The notes under the pieces were generated by a model. The model made no database searches. It saw nothing but the letters and a program-made list of their open reading frames with translations, and had not been told where the DNA came from. This document shows positions 1 to 12,028 of a stretch of 64,000 bases of DNA, piece by piece (position 1 is the first letter of the stretch; every line of letters begins with the position of its first letter). A program made the position numbers and the translations under genes. This DNA comes from Breviolum minutum Mf 1.05b.01 (taxonomy: Eukaryota; Sar; Dinophyceae; Suessiales; Symbiodiniaceae), in NCBI GenBank assembly GCA_000507305.1, contig DF239655.1:32213-96212 (forward strand). Reading direction: 5' to 3'.

Positions 1-1
1 C

Positions 2-427
2 CTCCCACTAAGGGTCAAAGCTATGATCAATGGCATTCCAGCTACCCTCAAGGAGATCAGTGATTTGGGTATTCGATGCTGTTCTGAACTTGTGGCTTGG
101 TGCACATATAAAGTGTTTGTGTCATCAATTTAGATCAATATTCAACAAACCAAGGTGAAATCCCTGGAAGAACATGAACCAGTGGCTCTTGATTCTATGG
201 CCAGAATCGTGGAGAAGCTTGAGACCCCTGTGTCAGCAGTGGATCCTGCTGACTTCGACAACTTCATCAATTCTGAAAAGAACCAGGTGAAAACTATCGA
301 TGTTGACCTGAAAGATGCCCGAAGGCGTATCACTGCCGCAAAGGGCCCCCGTAAGGCAAAACGAAAGAGTGCTACAGAAGATGATGTTGATGATGGTTCT
401 GGAACTGAGGGTAGTGCTTCTGCATAG
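2..427 (+). CDS. 3' end of an unidentified gene (two exons)
   Basis: Two segments in the same reading frame look like the end of a gene entering from the left. The first is open from the window edge to about position 100 and includes the peptide GIPATLKEISDLGI. The second runs from 155 to the TAG at 425-427 and is preceded by CCAAG|G, the usual dinoflagellate acceptor context. The second exon starts with a charged helix-like stretch, has a basic cluster (KGPRKAKRKS) and ends in an acidic, Gly/Ser-rich tail. That pattern is common in nuclear or nucleic-acid-binding tails but does not identify a family. The donor after position 100 is not a clean GT in the right phase, so the junction is unresolved. 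These exons could also be the N-terminal part of the next gene, with a stop gained here. I do not recognise the protein. Confidence 0.4.
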
Positions 428-587
428 GATTTGTTATTTTACAAAAAGGTTGGCTGTACTACCTGATTGTTAAACAATGATATTGATCAATTCAAATTTC
501 TTGATGCCACAACTTTGGATCAAGTAAGGTGGTTCCTGAAAACAACTGTTTAATGTATACTTGTGACTCATCATCCTGGGGATTCAG

Positions 588-3500
588 GTGGCTAAACCTT
601 TGCACATCAGGGTAAACCTTGATGAATCATCCCCAATAGTGGGATTGTCAGTTTGGGTGACCGGGCAGACCAGCGTAGCTCGGCACACCTGTCATGTGGA
701 TGCGCGTGGTGGATGCTGGGATCATGAATTATTCTCAGCAGTGACCACGGAAAGCAAACTTGGGGTCTAAAGTCTGTGTTTGCGCCATGCTGGTATATGA
801 TATGTTGTCAATCAATGATGTGTTTTCTGCATGTTGGGTGATTCCACACTGTATTGTATCGCGGTATGGCCAGGCTCATGGTGTTTGTGGCTGATGTTTA
901 ATTCAAACAAATCACAAAGGTTTTGTTTCAACAGTGTTCAACACGTTTCACTGTTTCACCATTTTGAGATGATCATGCATCAATCTTTGTGACATGTTAG
1001 ACCTGACATGCACATGCACACAAAACTCTCTTGATCATCTTAAGACAACTTTACATATGGCAAATGGATCTTGTGGAAGAGTTCCTGGAGCTGACACGCA
1101 CTGTCACTGAATTTGCATTTTGGAAACACCACACCCCAACCCAACAGAAACAATATTGATCCAATGAATGTTGCCAATGTGTTGTTGCTGGTTTGTGTCC
1201 CTTAACACATTGTTGAAGACTGCGCCAAACACTGATCCAATCCAAGGTGAGCATCCGAACTGTGGTGCAACTCTTCCGTGTCTTGAGACAACGGATCCCT
1301 GGGAGACATCTTCCGAATCTAGTTCTCCACAGTTGATCGCTTGCGCTGTATGAATTGTGTTTGTGATTGTTTTGTTTGGTGCTGATGTTTTGTGATATCA
1401 CTGCAACCTCCAGAAACCTTAGGAGGAACCTTCGCACATTGGTTGATTCCACTGGTGTTGATGATGATGGTCGCAACTTCCAACGGGCATTCTGGCGTTG
1501 GCTGCAAAGGCAACCATGGAGACGCATGCTTCCAGAACCTTTTGTGTGCCATGGTTTAAATCCAGAACCTTGCAATCCTGATCCAAAAGCTTTTGATATT
1601 TCCATTGGGTGTGTTTGTTTGCAAATGGTCTTTGGCAGGTTCAGTTTTGCACTAAGGGTTAATGTAATGTTGCAAGATCCACGGCGAGACAATCCTTTAT
1701 ATGTGGGCCAGTGGCAAATGTTTCGTCCAAGTGACCTGCTCCTTGGTTGTAAGTTGATTGTTTCTTGCTAGCCATTGTATTGTGTTTCTTGTTACTGCTG
1801 ACTTTCAACAAAAGAAACTAAGGTTCGCATCAATTTACCACTATGACTGGGATTTGTTCAAAGATCGGTTCATTGGCCCTGATGGTGTGCCTTGACCATA
1901 TTGTCATTTTATCTTGGGACAGGGTGATGGTTGAATGTTAAAATCTCGAACCCACACTGCGCCAAAAATCATTAAGGCACTTCAGTCTTTTTGGGCATCT
2001 GTCAAACATTCTGAGTGGTTTCGACATCATCCCATTTTATCATCACCAGATCCTTGGTCAAATTTATGGCTGCATGGTTTGTGTTGTTGCTTTTTTTTGT
2101 AATATATATGGACCACATGCTGCATGGTGACGATGCTGACTCCCACAGGAGGCGATCATTCTGTGTGCTGACGATGGGGTCAGTGTTGGTGAGCGGCTGC
2201 AGTACTTTTGATTCGAAGTTGTTACTGTACATCACTGACAATTCTCGATGCACTGATGAAACATTTGCTGTTCTTGACAAATGGTTGGCATGGTCGCTTA
2301 CGGAGCTTCAACTGGGTTTTTATTTAGACATCGATGCTTTTGGTGCACCATACAAACCCCACAGTGATGGTCGCAAAGGCTTGATCGCTGATGGTTATCG
2401 CGCAGTGGTATGTTTCTACAAGGGCGATGAAAAATATGTGCAGAAATGTTACAAAACGAGCCATTCTGCAGTTAGCAAGAATTGCTGCTTCACGTGTTTG
2501 GCCAGCACTGAAACTGGCCCATTGCTATACACACACCATGGACGCAGTGCTTCACATCGAGCTACAATTCTTACAACAGAACAATTCATTACGCAAGTGG
2601 CTGGTGTACGAACATTTATCAACATTCCGGGGTGGCATGTGAGCATGTTGGTGTACGATTGGCTCCATATTGTCGACTTATGTATAATTCCTGAAACATC
2701 TGCTTCGACTCTGGTTGAATTGACTCGCGAGGCGGTTTTCGGAGACGCAGGGACGCAAGACGAACGATTGCGACTGGCTTATGTGATGTTTTCGAGGGCG
2801 TGTAAGAATGCCAAGATTCGATGTCGTGGCCAGATCTTCAGCATGTGCCTGGGCCTGTGTTCTGCTATTTGTTGTTTTTTATGGTGATTCTTATTTGTTT
2901 TCTGCTGATCATGTGTTTGGGTATTTGCACATCATGCAAGGAAACAACTTTATCCTGCTGGGCCCAAATCATACCCTACTTTGGCACAGAAGCACTTCAA
3001 TGGGGCTGAATCTTGGACTTATGTTGGTGTTTTTTTTAAACTGTTGGCGTTTTACTTAAGGTAATGCCAGTTGTTTTTGTGTGATCCAGTGGGCAAGAAA
3101 TATACTCTAAGGAAGCTGTTGTGATGGCGAAGTGGCTGGAGACAGTCACGGTCAAGGTTGCATCAGCAAATCCGCATGATGAACATGCACAGTGTCTTTG
3201 TCATGTTGTTTTGTTTTTTTAATTGTGCTGATAGATTTTTGCTGTATTCAACTGTTTGCAGTGGATATATACAATATCGTGTTTTAGTCTTTGCTGGGAA
3301 ATATGTGTGGTGTTTCCATGGCAAATCAAGGCTCCGTGCGGCCATATTCGTGAACCTTGTGGCTATGCGCAAAGCTCTTAGCTGCCCAAGCAATGGTGTT
3401 ACAGCGCTGACTGACTCCAACTTGACCATCTTACAAAGGGCAAACTATCTATTCCATGCTGCGCACAACAGACCTCTGGCTTTTGATTTTGTTTGTGGGA

Positions 3501-4070
3501 TGGGACTTTGCCTGGTAGGCCCTCACATGTGTTTTGGCTGGATGTTGATGTCAGTTCCTGTTTGTCACTTCAACACTTGCCATGTTATTCAAGGATTGGT
3601 GGCTGAATCAATCCAGAAAGGTGAACTGCTCTGGAAAACAAGGCCAAAATATCACAAGTTGCTTGGTTATTCCCCTTAAGGTGCATTGCACAGTGTTCTG
3701 CTCATGTGTTCCCAATGTGCTTTTTTAAAGTTTAGTATGTTAAAAAACATGACCCCAAGGTTGGACCACATCGTGTATGACACGGCTCCTACAATTAATC
3801 CTTTGCGGATCAGCTGCTATGCCGATGAAGACGGAATAGGTCAAGTGAAAAGGCTAGCGATGGCTTCCAATCCTGTAGGGTTAGATAGCCAGGTTATGAA
3901 TAGATACGCGGCATATTGCTGTGTGAGATGGTTGCGAAGGCTCACAAGTTAGTCTAGATCATCTCAAAACACGCCAGCTGTACGTCGATGGGCCTTCTGG
4001 AAAAAGTGCTGAAGTCGCCAGGCCACACGCAGCTCCAGGATGGTGGGCTGAGGGTACCCAAAACAAATAA
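588..4070 (+). CDS. Multi-exon dinoflagellate transposase-like protein (multi-copy family), probably decaying
   Basis: About a dozen exons can be read on the + strand. Approximate positions are 588-745, 1050-1150, 1200-1340, 1390-1610, 1628-1740, 1830-1893, 1960-2040, 2111-2840, 2941-3025, 3112-3190, 3300-3470, 3594-3657 and 3760-3952. Conserved stretches I recognise from a very abundant family of predicted dinoflagellate proteins are HGDDADSHRRRSF (near 2123), KGDEKYVQK (near 2420), IPGWHVSMLVYDWLH (near 2625), LLWKTRPKYHKL (near 3625) and CYADEDGIGQVKR (near 3815). The last intron is exact: GT at 3658, AAG|G at 3759, 102 nt, joining KYHK to LDHIVYD in frame. Other acceptors are AG|G (2941, 3112, 3594). 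The frame stops at 3950-3952, but a coding-like continuation lies in another frame from 3951 to 4070 (peptide LYVDGPSGKSAEVARP), which suggests a frameshift. The acidic HGDD motif, the copy number of the family and the lack of a housekeeping role suggest a domesticated or mobile transposase, possibly KDZ/Plavaka-like. That class is inference; the family membership is recognition from memory. Confidence 0.6.
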
Positions 4071-5447
4071 AATATAATAAAATTGATTAAAGTGAACCAT
4101 CTATCATACTTGGAGTGTTTGGTGATCAAATTACATCGTTTCAAGTTTGTGTATACACAATTGTTGGAGTGATTTTCAATGTTGGCTAACGGGTGCCATA
4201 GCGACACCCCTTAAGAAACCATGATTTCAAAACCATAGCGACACCCTTTGGAAGTTGCTGGTATAGAACTACTATACTTTTTCCTCTGATGACATTTTTT
4301 GGGTTTCGGGGTTTGGGTGTCTTCCTTTTTGTTGAGGCCTGCGGAAGTGGATGATGCAGCAGGTGGTGCTGTGGCTTCCCAATCGTTGCCCTCAAAATCA
4401 TTGGAGGTGTGACGGACAGCTTTCCTGTGACTCGAAACGTGGTGTTTTTTGGTGGTGAACCTCGGGGGGGGGGGTAGGATTCGAACTAGATCATGTATAC
4501 TTGTATATTGTTATCGGAGTTGGATTCGAACCATTCCATCTACTAAAGGTTTGCGGCGGCAGGTAGTTTTTCTGGATTTCCCATCTAAAATACAGCCGGG
4601 TCAACTCGCGCAAAATGGCCACCATTTTCGTTGTCACCCATGAGGTTGGAAGCAAAATAGCCTAAGGAGGTTGTAACTGGAAACCTTCCACCTAGTCTTT
4701 ATTGGTATATCTATGTGCCAGGGTCTAAACTCCCAATATTCCATGTATATATATATATATATATTGGGGATGGTCATCAACCCAATAGTAAGGGGGTTTA
4801 GAGCTTGGCACACTTCGGAGCAAGGTGGGCCGAAAAACCAGTTATAAGTAGGGTGAAATGACTCCACTTATAGTGGTTAAATAACTGCAGTTACCCATTT
4901 ATTTTCAGCCATTTGTAGGGGTTATTTCACTCCATCTATAACGATCTGGCTCGGCGCCCATCTTGTTTCTTCACCATCCAGGTGGAAAAGGATCAGGACG
5001 AAAAAACATGGGAAAACTCTCACCCCGCTTTTTTTTTTATTTGTCACACATGCAGTGCAAAACCAAAGATTATCTTCGAATTAATTTGATTGATTCTTTT
5101 GATGGTTCAGAAATCTGGCGTTTACCAGTTAATATGGTAATATCGGTTTTTCCTTTGGGAGTTCTTCCATCAACAGTTGCTTGATTGCTTGATTGCTTGC
5201 ATCAATTTTTTGGATCGATGCCACATTGATTTGGGCAAATTATAGCAACCAAACCGCCAGTTGGTCACCCCATATGGTGCTCTAGGTAAGGGAATGCCCT
5301 ACCCACCGAAATTTAACATATATATATATAGTATAATCAATGGTTATTAAGGACCTTCATAAGCAACCAGTATATAGAATGGAAAATCAAGATAAACTGA
5401 CATAAGTTAACATATATAACTTAACATATGAGTTGATATAATATTTC

Positions 5448-5549
5448 TAGGTGGTGGTTTCAAATATGTTTTATTTTCACCCCTACCTGAGGAAATGATC
5501 CAATTCGACGAGCATATTTTTCAAATGGGTTGGTTCAACCACCAACCAG
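5448..5549. mobile_element. Hairpin element, family B (GGTGGTGG ... CCACCAACC)
   Basis: TAGGTGGTGGTTTCAAATAT left; GGTTCAACCACCAACCAG right; inner text TTTTCACCCCTACCTGAGG. Confidence 0.75.
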
Positions 5550-5593
5550 ATAAGTTGATAATATGATATTTTCTCTGGGATCATCTTCCTGCT

Positions 5594-5724
5594 TACTTGG
5601 ATATCCCCGGAAGTTAGGATCAATGGTTAGTAAATGGGTTATAACCGACCTATAAAGGGGGTATATTGGAGTTATAACCCACTGATCCTAACCATTGATC
5701 CTAACTTCCGGGGACATCCAAGTA
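5594..5724. mobile_element. Hairpin element, family E (ACTTGGATGTCC ... GGACATCCAAGT)
   Basis: TACTTGGATATCCCCGGAAG left; CTTCCGGGGACATCCAAGTA right; core of GGTTATAACC repeats. Confidence 0.85.
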
Positions 5725-6439
5725 ATCCCACAAAACCAATGGACAGGTCAACTCTGCAGATGGTGAGCAACTTCCAGAACAGCGGGCCCGGCAGATTCTG
5801 GGTGGACAGGTCAGGGATCCTCAGTTTTGGGTGTTTTCTTTATAGGAAAAAAACACGGCAAAACAAGGCAAGGCGTTACAAGGTAGGCTCCTAGCAACCC
5901 TAAGAATCCAATCACCGAAACTGAGAATGGTAATTATAACCTAAATACTTATGCTGAGGAGGTGATTGAATACCCCAAATCAGCTGCAATGGATATGGGT
6001 TTAAAACCTCTATAAACAGGGTGAACTTACCCCAGTGAAACCCATGTGTTTACGACCATTTATAGGGGCAAAAGGTGTACGAATCTTGCTGGCCCGAAGT
6101 TGAAACAGCAAAAAACACCTTGAAAAGGCACCATGTTTCAAGAGGAAGTTCATGTTCCAAGCATCATTTTCAGTGGGCAATATTTATTAAATTTTTAGGG
6201 GGTGCAATGGGAAAAATGTTGAACGTTGATTGGATCCATCTTTTTGTTTGTAGAAGTGATTTCACCCACTTCTACACCAGAAAATGGAATTTGGTTAAGG
6301 TGATGGTCTTAAAGATCTAACAGTCAACCTTAAAGATGATCCTTTAGAACTTTTGCCATTCTTTGTGTTTTGGCTCACCTGCTTCCCTCGCCGCGGATGG
6401 ATTTTTTTTTAAAGTATGGGACGTGAAGGGATTACTTTG

Positions 6440-6540
6440 GGTGGTAGTTTCTCGCATATTTGTTATTTTCACCCGAAAATTGGGGAAGATTCCCATTTTG
6501 ACTATATAAGAATTTCAATGGGGTTGAAACCACCAACTAG
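6440..6540. mobile_element. Hairpin element, family B
   Basis: GGTGGTAGTTTC left; GGTTGAAACCACCAACTAG right. Confidence 0.65.
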
Positions 6541-6675
6541 TACTGCACTTAGATGTCCCAAAATACGAAATTGTTGATCGATTGCTAGGAATAAAAAACT
6601 TAGCATCTCAGTCACTCACGTGTTGGCACTTGCCTCAATGCATTTTGATTTGTTTCCTCTAAACATCTTTTCTTG

Positions 6676-6820
6676 CTTGGAGGATCATCCCATTTAATAA
6701 GTGGTTAGTAATCCCCATGTATAAGCCATTTAGACCATTTTGGAAGCGGAATAACAGCAGCTAGGGGACTTAGGATCACCATGGTTATGAACCACTTACT
6801 ATATGGGATGATCCTCCAAG
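6676..6820. mobile_element. Hairpin element, family E relative ('CTTGGAGGATCATCCCAT')
   Basis: CTTGGAGGATCATCCCAT left pairs with ATGGGATGATCCTCCAAG right exactly over 18 bp. Confidence 0.8.
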
Positions 6821-7886
6821 TTGGGGCATCATCAGTTGGTATGCTTTTAGAAAGCTCTGGCAAATGCATTGGAGACAGTGGCAGCACCTATAGATGAAGT
6901 AGAAAGTAGTGACTTGGCATGGATGTCATACCCCCTGGTATCACCATCGTACGTCGTATCATCATGAATAGAACAGTTTGCTGGTTCTGGGGGCCTTGGT
7001 GACGTTGACGGCACACAATGTTTGAGAGTCAGGCCTCCGTTATCGAAAATAAGAGACCTGAGAGCCTGATAGTATGGTATGTCTTCCTTAGCATAGAAAT
7101 TATTATCCCAATATGCAACCAATGAACTTTCGAATTTCAGCAGATGGAGGTACCAGTTTTTGCGTACAGAAGCCTTTTTTTTCCGCAGGTGATTTTTTGT
7201 TTCCACAGGTGAAATGGACAATTCACAAGGTTTGCTAGGATATTTGCCAACAAAACATGGGGTTTGCAATGAGTGTCTTCTTTTTTGGGTGTTTCCAATG
7301 AAAAACACCAAAAGAGGCCAACTGATTTTTCTTTTCAAAGCACCTCCATTGGAGGGTCCAAAGATCAAACATTTATCAAGGGACTGGGGTCGATGGTGAA
7401 TAGTCCTTTAAGACGGCAGTCTTTTGTTTTTGCTGGTGTGGGGCGTTGGGCGATGGGCATAGATCTGATATATATTTATTGTTTCTTGCAGATTTGTCGC
7501 CTATACATTTTCGGAAACAAAGCCGCAGATGGTTAAGGGGGATCTAAATTATATTGGTTTCCAGGGTTTAGCTTTGATTCAGGGCCAAATCTACAAGCCC
7601 TGATGCTCGTGACGGTAGACCCTATAAACTACGAGAGATATAGATTGGGGTGGTGATCATTCTGCAGTATTTCTATGCTGCAAGACATTCGGGTAGGAAT
7701 TCTTGAAAAAATGTGCGATACATATCGATAGAATAGGAAGAGGTTTGGGAGTAGATGGGAGTTACGGAGAGGGTGGGGTCCATTGGCCTTAAAGCTGGTG
7801 GGGCTTCAGGCTGAAACAACCCTTAGCGTTGGATAGGTCAATATTCAACAAAAACCGATGATGTGACGGACGGGGAAGCATAGCAC

Positions 7887-8240
7887 ATGAAGAGTTTGCA
7901 CACTCGCACTGTGAGAATTTCTGAGGCTCTTCGACTCCTAAGGCAAAAAGTGGGTGAAACCTTGCGCAAAGCTTACAACCTCGCTGCAGAAGCACCCAAC
8001 CGCGCAATGACAAGAAATGCATTGGCTGGATCGCATTGACAGGCAGAAGTCGACCTGGCTAATACAGATTTGAAGCATTTCTTGCAGCAGACAGGGCCCT
8101 TTCCCTTTGCAGCTGTGGAGTGCCCACCTTTCAAGATGCTGATCCTCATGGTCCTTTCGGTCCCCAGCATTATAGGACTTGATGGCATAGAAACAGTTTG
8201 GATGTGGGAAATCCTTTTTCCTAAAACAAAAACATCTTAA
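7887..8240 (+). pseudogene. Coding-like open frame split by one in-frame TGA, possibly retroelement gag/pol debris
   Basis: An ATG at 7887 opens a frame of 50 codons with a basic, helix-forming composition (ISEALRLLRQKVGETLRKAY). It stops at TGA 8037-8039 and continues in the same frame to TAA 8238-8240, with peptide TDLKHFLQQTGPFPFAAVEC in the second half. It lies 400 bp upstream of a Copia-type RT fragment on the same strand, so it may be the eroded 5' part of the same retrotransposon. The two halves could instead be separate exons, because the TGA is followed by ACAG|G, a normal acceptor. No domain is recognisable, and a minus-strand frame across 7973-8188 is also open. Confidence 0.3.
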
Positions 8241-8542
8241 ATTCGGTCTTAAACAGTTTTTTTTGATCCTGCCGTTTTTTTGGGAGCGTCCGCATATTTA
8301 TATGTATTGTATATGCATATGAAAACATTAGATCATCATCATAGACCTTGATGGTATACAAACAGTGTTGGTGTGGGATTGTTTTCTTGTTGATCCTGAA
8401 AGATATTACTTTTATTTTTATTTTTTTATGAAAACGCCCTCTTACTTTCCATTCTACACTTCCCACATAATTGGGTAGAATTTCATCCCCTATACATAGC
8501 CTATATACCCTAAACAACCAGGGTTATTTCCATTGAACAGTC

Positions 8543-8695
8543 ATGACACGCCACGAGGCACCGCCGCCGCCACCCGACGCGCCACCTGATATTGTGGAAC
8601 CGCCACCACCACCGCCATGGGCGAGGCCAAGGGAGCCTGCTAAGATGAGGGAAACATGGGGGAAGGCGCAAATGGCAAGTTCACACTTCATGTGA
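8543..8695 (+). other. Proline-rich short open frame
   Basis: A 50-codon ATG frame made largely of proline runs (PPPPP, then PPPPPP) separated by acidic residues. It is GC-rich compared with its surroundings and directly precedes and overlaps the RT fragment in another frame. It may be a linker or gag-like region of the same element, or chance coding within a CCG/CCA low-complexity tract. Confidence 0.2.
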
Positions 8696-8995
8696 CACAG
8701 CAGAAGTTCCTCTACAACTTGACCAATGGCAAGATTCCTGTGGGCAGGCTTCAGAAGGAGCCACAGCTTTCTACAGAAGAGTGGAAAGAAATGAGGAGCG
8801 TCTGCGGGTGCTTACAATGGCTTGGTGGACAGACACGTCCAGATGTAGCAGCAAATGCATCATTATCCCATAGAGGAGGCGACACTGAGATCAATGACTT
8901 GAAACGTCTACATGAGACGTTGAAGTACGCCAAGGATACAGCCTCATCTGGAATCACCTTCCCTGCAATCCCACTGAACAATTGTACCTACCTTT
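8656..8995 (+). pseudogene. Copia-type retrotransposon reverse transcriptase fragment (RVT_2 C-terminal part)
   Basis: The frame from 8656 encodes a segment ending the Copia RT domain. CGCLQWLGGQTRPDVAANAS (near 8800-8865) matches the family's QLxWLxxQTRPDLxxxVS signature, which follows the palm motifs, and it is followed by the expected helix (NDLKRLHETLKYAKDT) that leads to RNase H. The catalytic YVDD region is absent upstream and the RNase H domain is missing downstream, since the frame ends in unrelated sequence after about 8990. It is therefore a dead fragment of a Ty1/Copia element of the type abundant in dinoflagellates. No LTR or target-site duplication was seen around it. Confidence 0.75.
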
Positions 8996-9002
8996 TTTTT
9001 GG

Positions 9003-10980
9003 TAGGGTTTGCTGTTGGTAACATGACGCATCCAAGGGGTCATCCACCTGGGATGATTTTACCTAAACTCCCAAGAAAGAGTCCCAACATCTAACTCGAT
9101 TTTGACTGTTTTAGGCTAGGTTTGGAATGATTTTCACAAAGAAAGTTAAACAGCCAGGTGATTCAAAGTGACCTTTTTATCCCCTAATTGGAGGTCACTT
9201 AACCCCTTGAAAGGGTCACTTAACCATCCCAAAAAGGACACTTTGAATCACCAGGAGTGTTGTTTTTGATTTCCAGCAAAGAGACAACAAGTTAGGATGA
9301 ATTTGGGCAGAGTTATACATGTATTGAATCAATTCGTGATTCATTTGTTGGGGGGGGTAAACCTCTAATCTTGAACTACATTTATCTCGGTAGCGTGTTT
9401 TAGTTTGCCCAGACTCATGATACTCATCGTTCATTGGAATGTCACCCAAGTGTGTAAAGGAAACATCCCATCAATTTTTTTTCTAGAACAGATTGGCCCT
9501 TGAATAGTCAATCTCAACCTCCTAGCAAATAAAGGGATGAGTAGATAGGTTGAGGGAGGACAAACTGGTTGATGACTAGCAGTGAGTTGATTTTCAATTT
9601 TTCCAAATTTTGTTGGTGAAAAAAACATGCTTCAGTGAGCTTTACATTGAAATTCTGCTTGATGACATAAGGTATATTAGCTGAATGTGGATCTTTTTTT
9701 TCACCGACTGCGGCTTCTCTAGGAAATGCTATGTTTCTTATTTTTTGGGACGCAACCCAATGTTAACCACCCCCAAAAATGAACGAATTCCTTCCCTAAA
9801 AAACCCCACGACTCCAGGCCACAGCCACAGCCACCGCCACCCAAATCCGCAGAACCAAAAGAGCGAGATCGTAACGGGCAGAACGTGAGAACTTCTGACG
9901 CACACAAGGGATATTACACACCAGAAATCTAACATGGATACCAAAAAGGGCCATGTTTAAAGGAAGTTTTGAATATCCATATTAGTTTTCGGGAGGGTAA
10001 AAACCTTTCAAAAGGTAGAGAAGGTAAATGCCTTCCCTAAAACTAACAGCAAAAGTCTCTGAAACTAGGGCTTCTGGAAAGGAATGTAGTCTTCCTACTA
10101 TCCATTTTCAGGTGCAAGCTGTTAGTTTCAGGGAGGGTAAAGAAAAATCCTAGTGACATTTGTGATTTTTTCAGACAAATGCAGGTTAGTAGAAATACTA
10201 TCAAATCTATCTTCTTTCGCATGAATACTTCGTAAAACTTGGTGAAATAAAGTGGTTGAGGATGTTCAGGATTCAGAAATACACCCTCCCCGCCTCTTAA
10301 AAACAGGCATTTTTTACGAAACATGTTAGTCTCTAAAAATGGGTTTGTAAATTGTAATCACCAAACTGATTTGAAAAGTGAAATCGATCAAGTATATAGA
10401 TCTTGGATTTGTTGAAGTCTAAGGTATATAATTTGTTGCTACAACATTACATCATGGGATTTATCACCAATTAAGTCACCATTACGTCTGGACGGCCGAC
10501 CTTGGCAGCCAGATGTTGAAGGGTTGAAGGTGTTTTTTGCTGCTTGGAAGTAGGGTGATCCTATAAGCCTGCGAAAGTTTGTTGTGCAGAATTTCTCATA
10601 TTTGGGTGTGGTTCACAATGATATATAGACTATAGATGATTGATGATTAGATGTATGTAATATATACATCAATTACAAATTACATATGTATATCTATCTA
10701 CAGTATTTGTAGTATATAACTTTTGTATAATACATGCCTGGAAGCTGTTGGTCGTCCTCGATCTTGGGGGCTGAACAAACTGCCCCCAAATAAGACCTTT
10801 TCCAAGCCCAAACATGGGTCGTTCCAGTTCCAGGATGTACAATGTATCCATGTATATATATATATATGTATACTGTGTTTAAACGCTGCATCCTGGAAAG
10901 TAAATTAAGTCTATGGAAGCAACAGTATACTCTCAACGAGGTCATTTTCCACTGAACCATGTATTCTATAGAACTATTGG
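9003..10980. other. Repeats and AT-rich DNA; two weak exon candidates
   Basis: The region contains a perfect-ended hairpin (9157-9252), a decayed hairpin (10025-10139) and an AT tract at 10852-10866. Two short + strand exon candidates have proper splice contexts. 9818-9884 follows CTCCAG|G and ends at C|GTGAGA, encoding a proline-rich then charged peptide. 10476-10529 follows TTAAG and ends at AAG|GTG, encoding LRLDGRPWQPDVEGLK. I see no other coding evidence. Confidence 0.3.
9157..9252. mobile_element. Hairpin element ending GGTGATTCAAAGTG
   Basis: GGTGATTCAAAGTG left pairs perfectly with CACTTTGAATCACC right; internal GGTCACTTAACC repeats. Confidence 0.8.
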
Positions 10981-10983
10981 AGA

Positions 10984-11097
10984 ATGAGTAGCTTCCTAGA
11001 TCCGGAATTTACCTTTTCAACTGCAAATTTTTGTGGGGTGGTACTGTTGATAGAAGAGCTCCTGCACCAGTTGATACAGAGAAGCTTTCATTTTTGA
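10984..11097 (+). CDS. Small ORF, 37 codons, unknown
   Basis: An ATG frame below the usual length cut-off. It begins with an acidic/aromatic start (MSSFLDPEFTF) and then a hydrophobic helix with EELLHQLIQ. It could be a first coding exon or chance. No polypyrimidine acceptor lies just upstream, which argues against a trans-spliced gene start. The downstream 11100-11516 segment is open on both strands (122 codons +, 138 codons minus) and is also unresolved. Confidence 0.2.
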   Translation: MSSFLDPEFTFSTANFCGVVLLIEELLHQLIQRSFHF

Positions 11098-12028
11098 TAC
11101 TATATATATATAACCAACAGGTCAAATATAGCTTCATTTGTCTTCACCATCCAACCACCGTTTGTATTTCCAAATCTTTGGCGGAAAACGGTGGAAACTT
11201 CGAACATCTGACCGCTTGGCTTCCACCAATTCGGCTCAAAAAAAGCGTCGTCCGTGTTTTTTTGGTCGGCCAAAACGCCATATATTCCGACGGCCCCAAG
11301 AGCGGAGAAGGCCTTTTTAGACGAGGGGGTGTTTTTTCTTTTCGCATTTTTTGTTGGTGTTTCAAAAGTTGGAAGAAACAACCACTCCCAAGGACGTAGC
11401 ACAACATAGAAATGGCTAGAACATCCCCTCAAAACACCAGCCATCATTTTTTTTTGATAAGAGATGTCATCATATATCCTCAGAAGATAAGATCCATTTT
11501 TCCTAACCCAACTCAATGTTCACCAAAATATCTACATGTCGTTTTGCTATACTATATTAGAATAGATTAGTCTTTTTGTCCTGAAGGTTGCCTTTAAAAG
11601 ATCGACCATTTAGCGTTGGTGGACCATCCATGATGGATGAAACTCGAAATGCCCAGATTTTTTGAATCGAAGCGGTTGGGAGCTGATCATTGATGTTGAA
11701 AAACTTGACTTACCCTAAGAATCCTTGGGATGTCATGGGGATCGGATAGAATTTCCAGCCTGCTTACCAGAGGTTTGGTAGTTCGATAAGAAAACCCCAA
11801 CATACCCCTTGCAGCATAATGTAGACATCCCCAAATCCCCATAAGAAAGGTGGTTCGGGTCTAGGGTATGTTCCAGGGGTATATGACCTGGGTATGTTGA
11901 AAAAATCCAAGAGTAGTACATATCCCTAGGCATCCAGTCATAGTCTCAGATGATGATTGGGGTGTCTAATCACCTTGTCAGCATGGTATTTAGGTTCCAT
12001 TACTATTCTCAGAAGGTGATTGGATCCC

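Larger units (their letters stand above)
4071..7886. other. Repeat-rich region with no firm gene
   Basis: This stretch holds several hairpin elements (listed separately), AT microsatellites at 4747-4764 and 5321-5330, and the first copy of a dispersed 130-bp repeat (7489-7615). Weak + strand exon candidates with AG|G acceptors are 4982-5029 (VEKDQDEKTWENSHP), 5747-5809 (bounded by CAG|GTC and CAG|GTC) and 6851-6964 (KALANALETVAAPIDEVESS, preceded by CTTTTAG). The last overlaps a 173-codon open frame on the minus strand (6847-7368), so its strand is not settled. None shows a recognisable domain. Confidence 0.3.

Noticed and set aside
4470..4540. GGATTCGAAC twice, 50 bp apart, also tRNA T-loop-like
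   Set aside because: The stems do not pair and no cloverleaf fits; probably repeat sequence.
6366..6385. TGTTTTGGCTCACCTG, similar to the end of the dinoflagellate spliced leader
   Set aside because: The match is partial and no ORF follows, so no retro-inserted spliced leader can be claimed.
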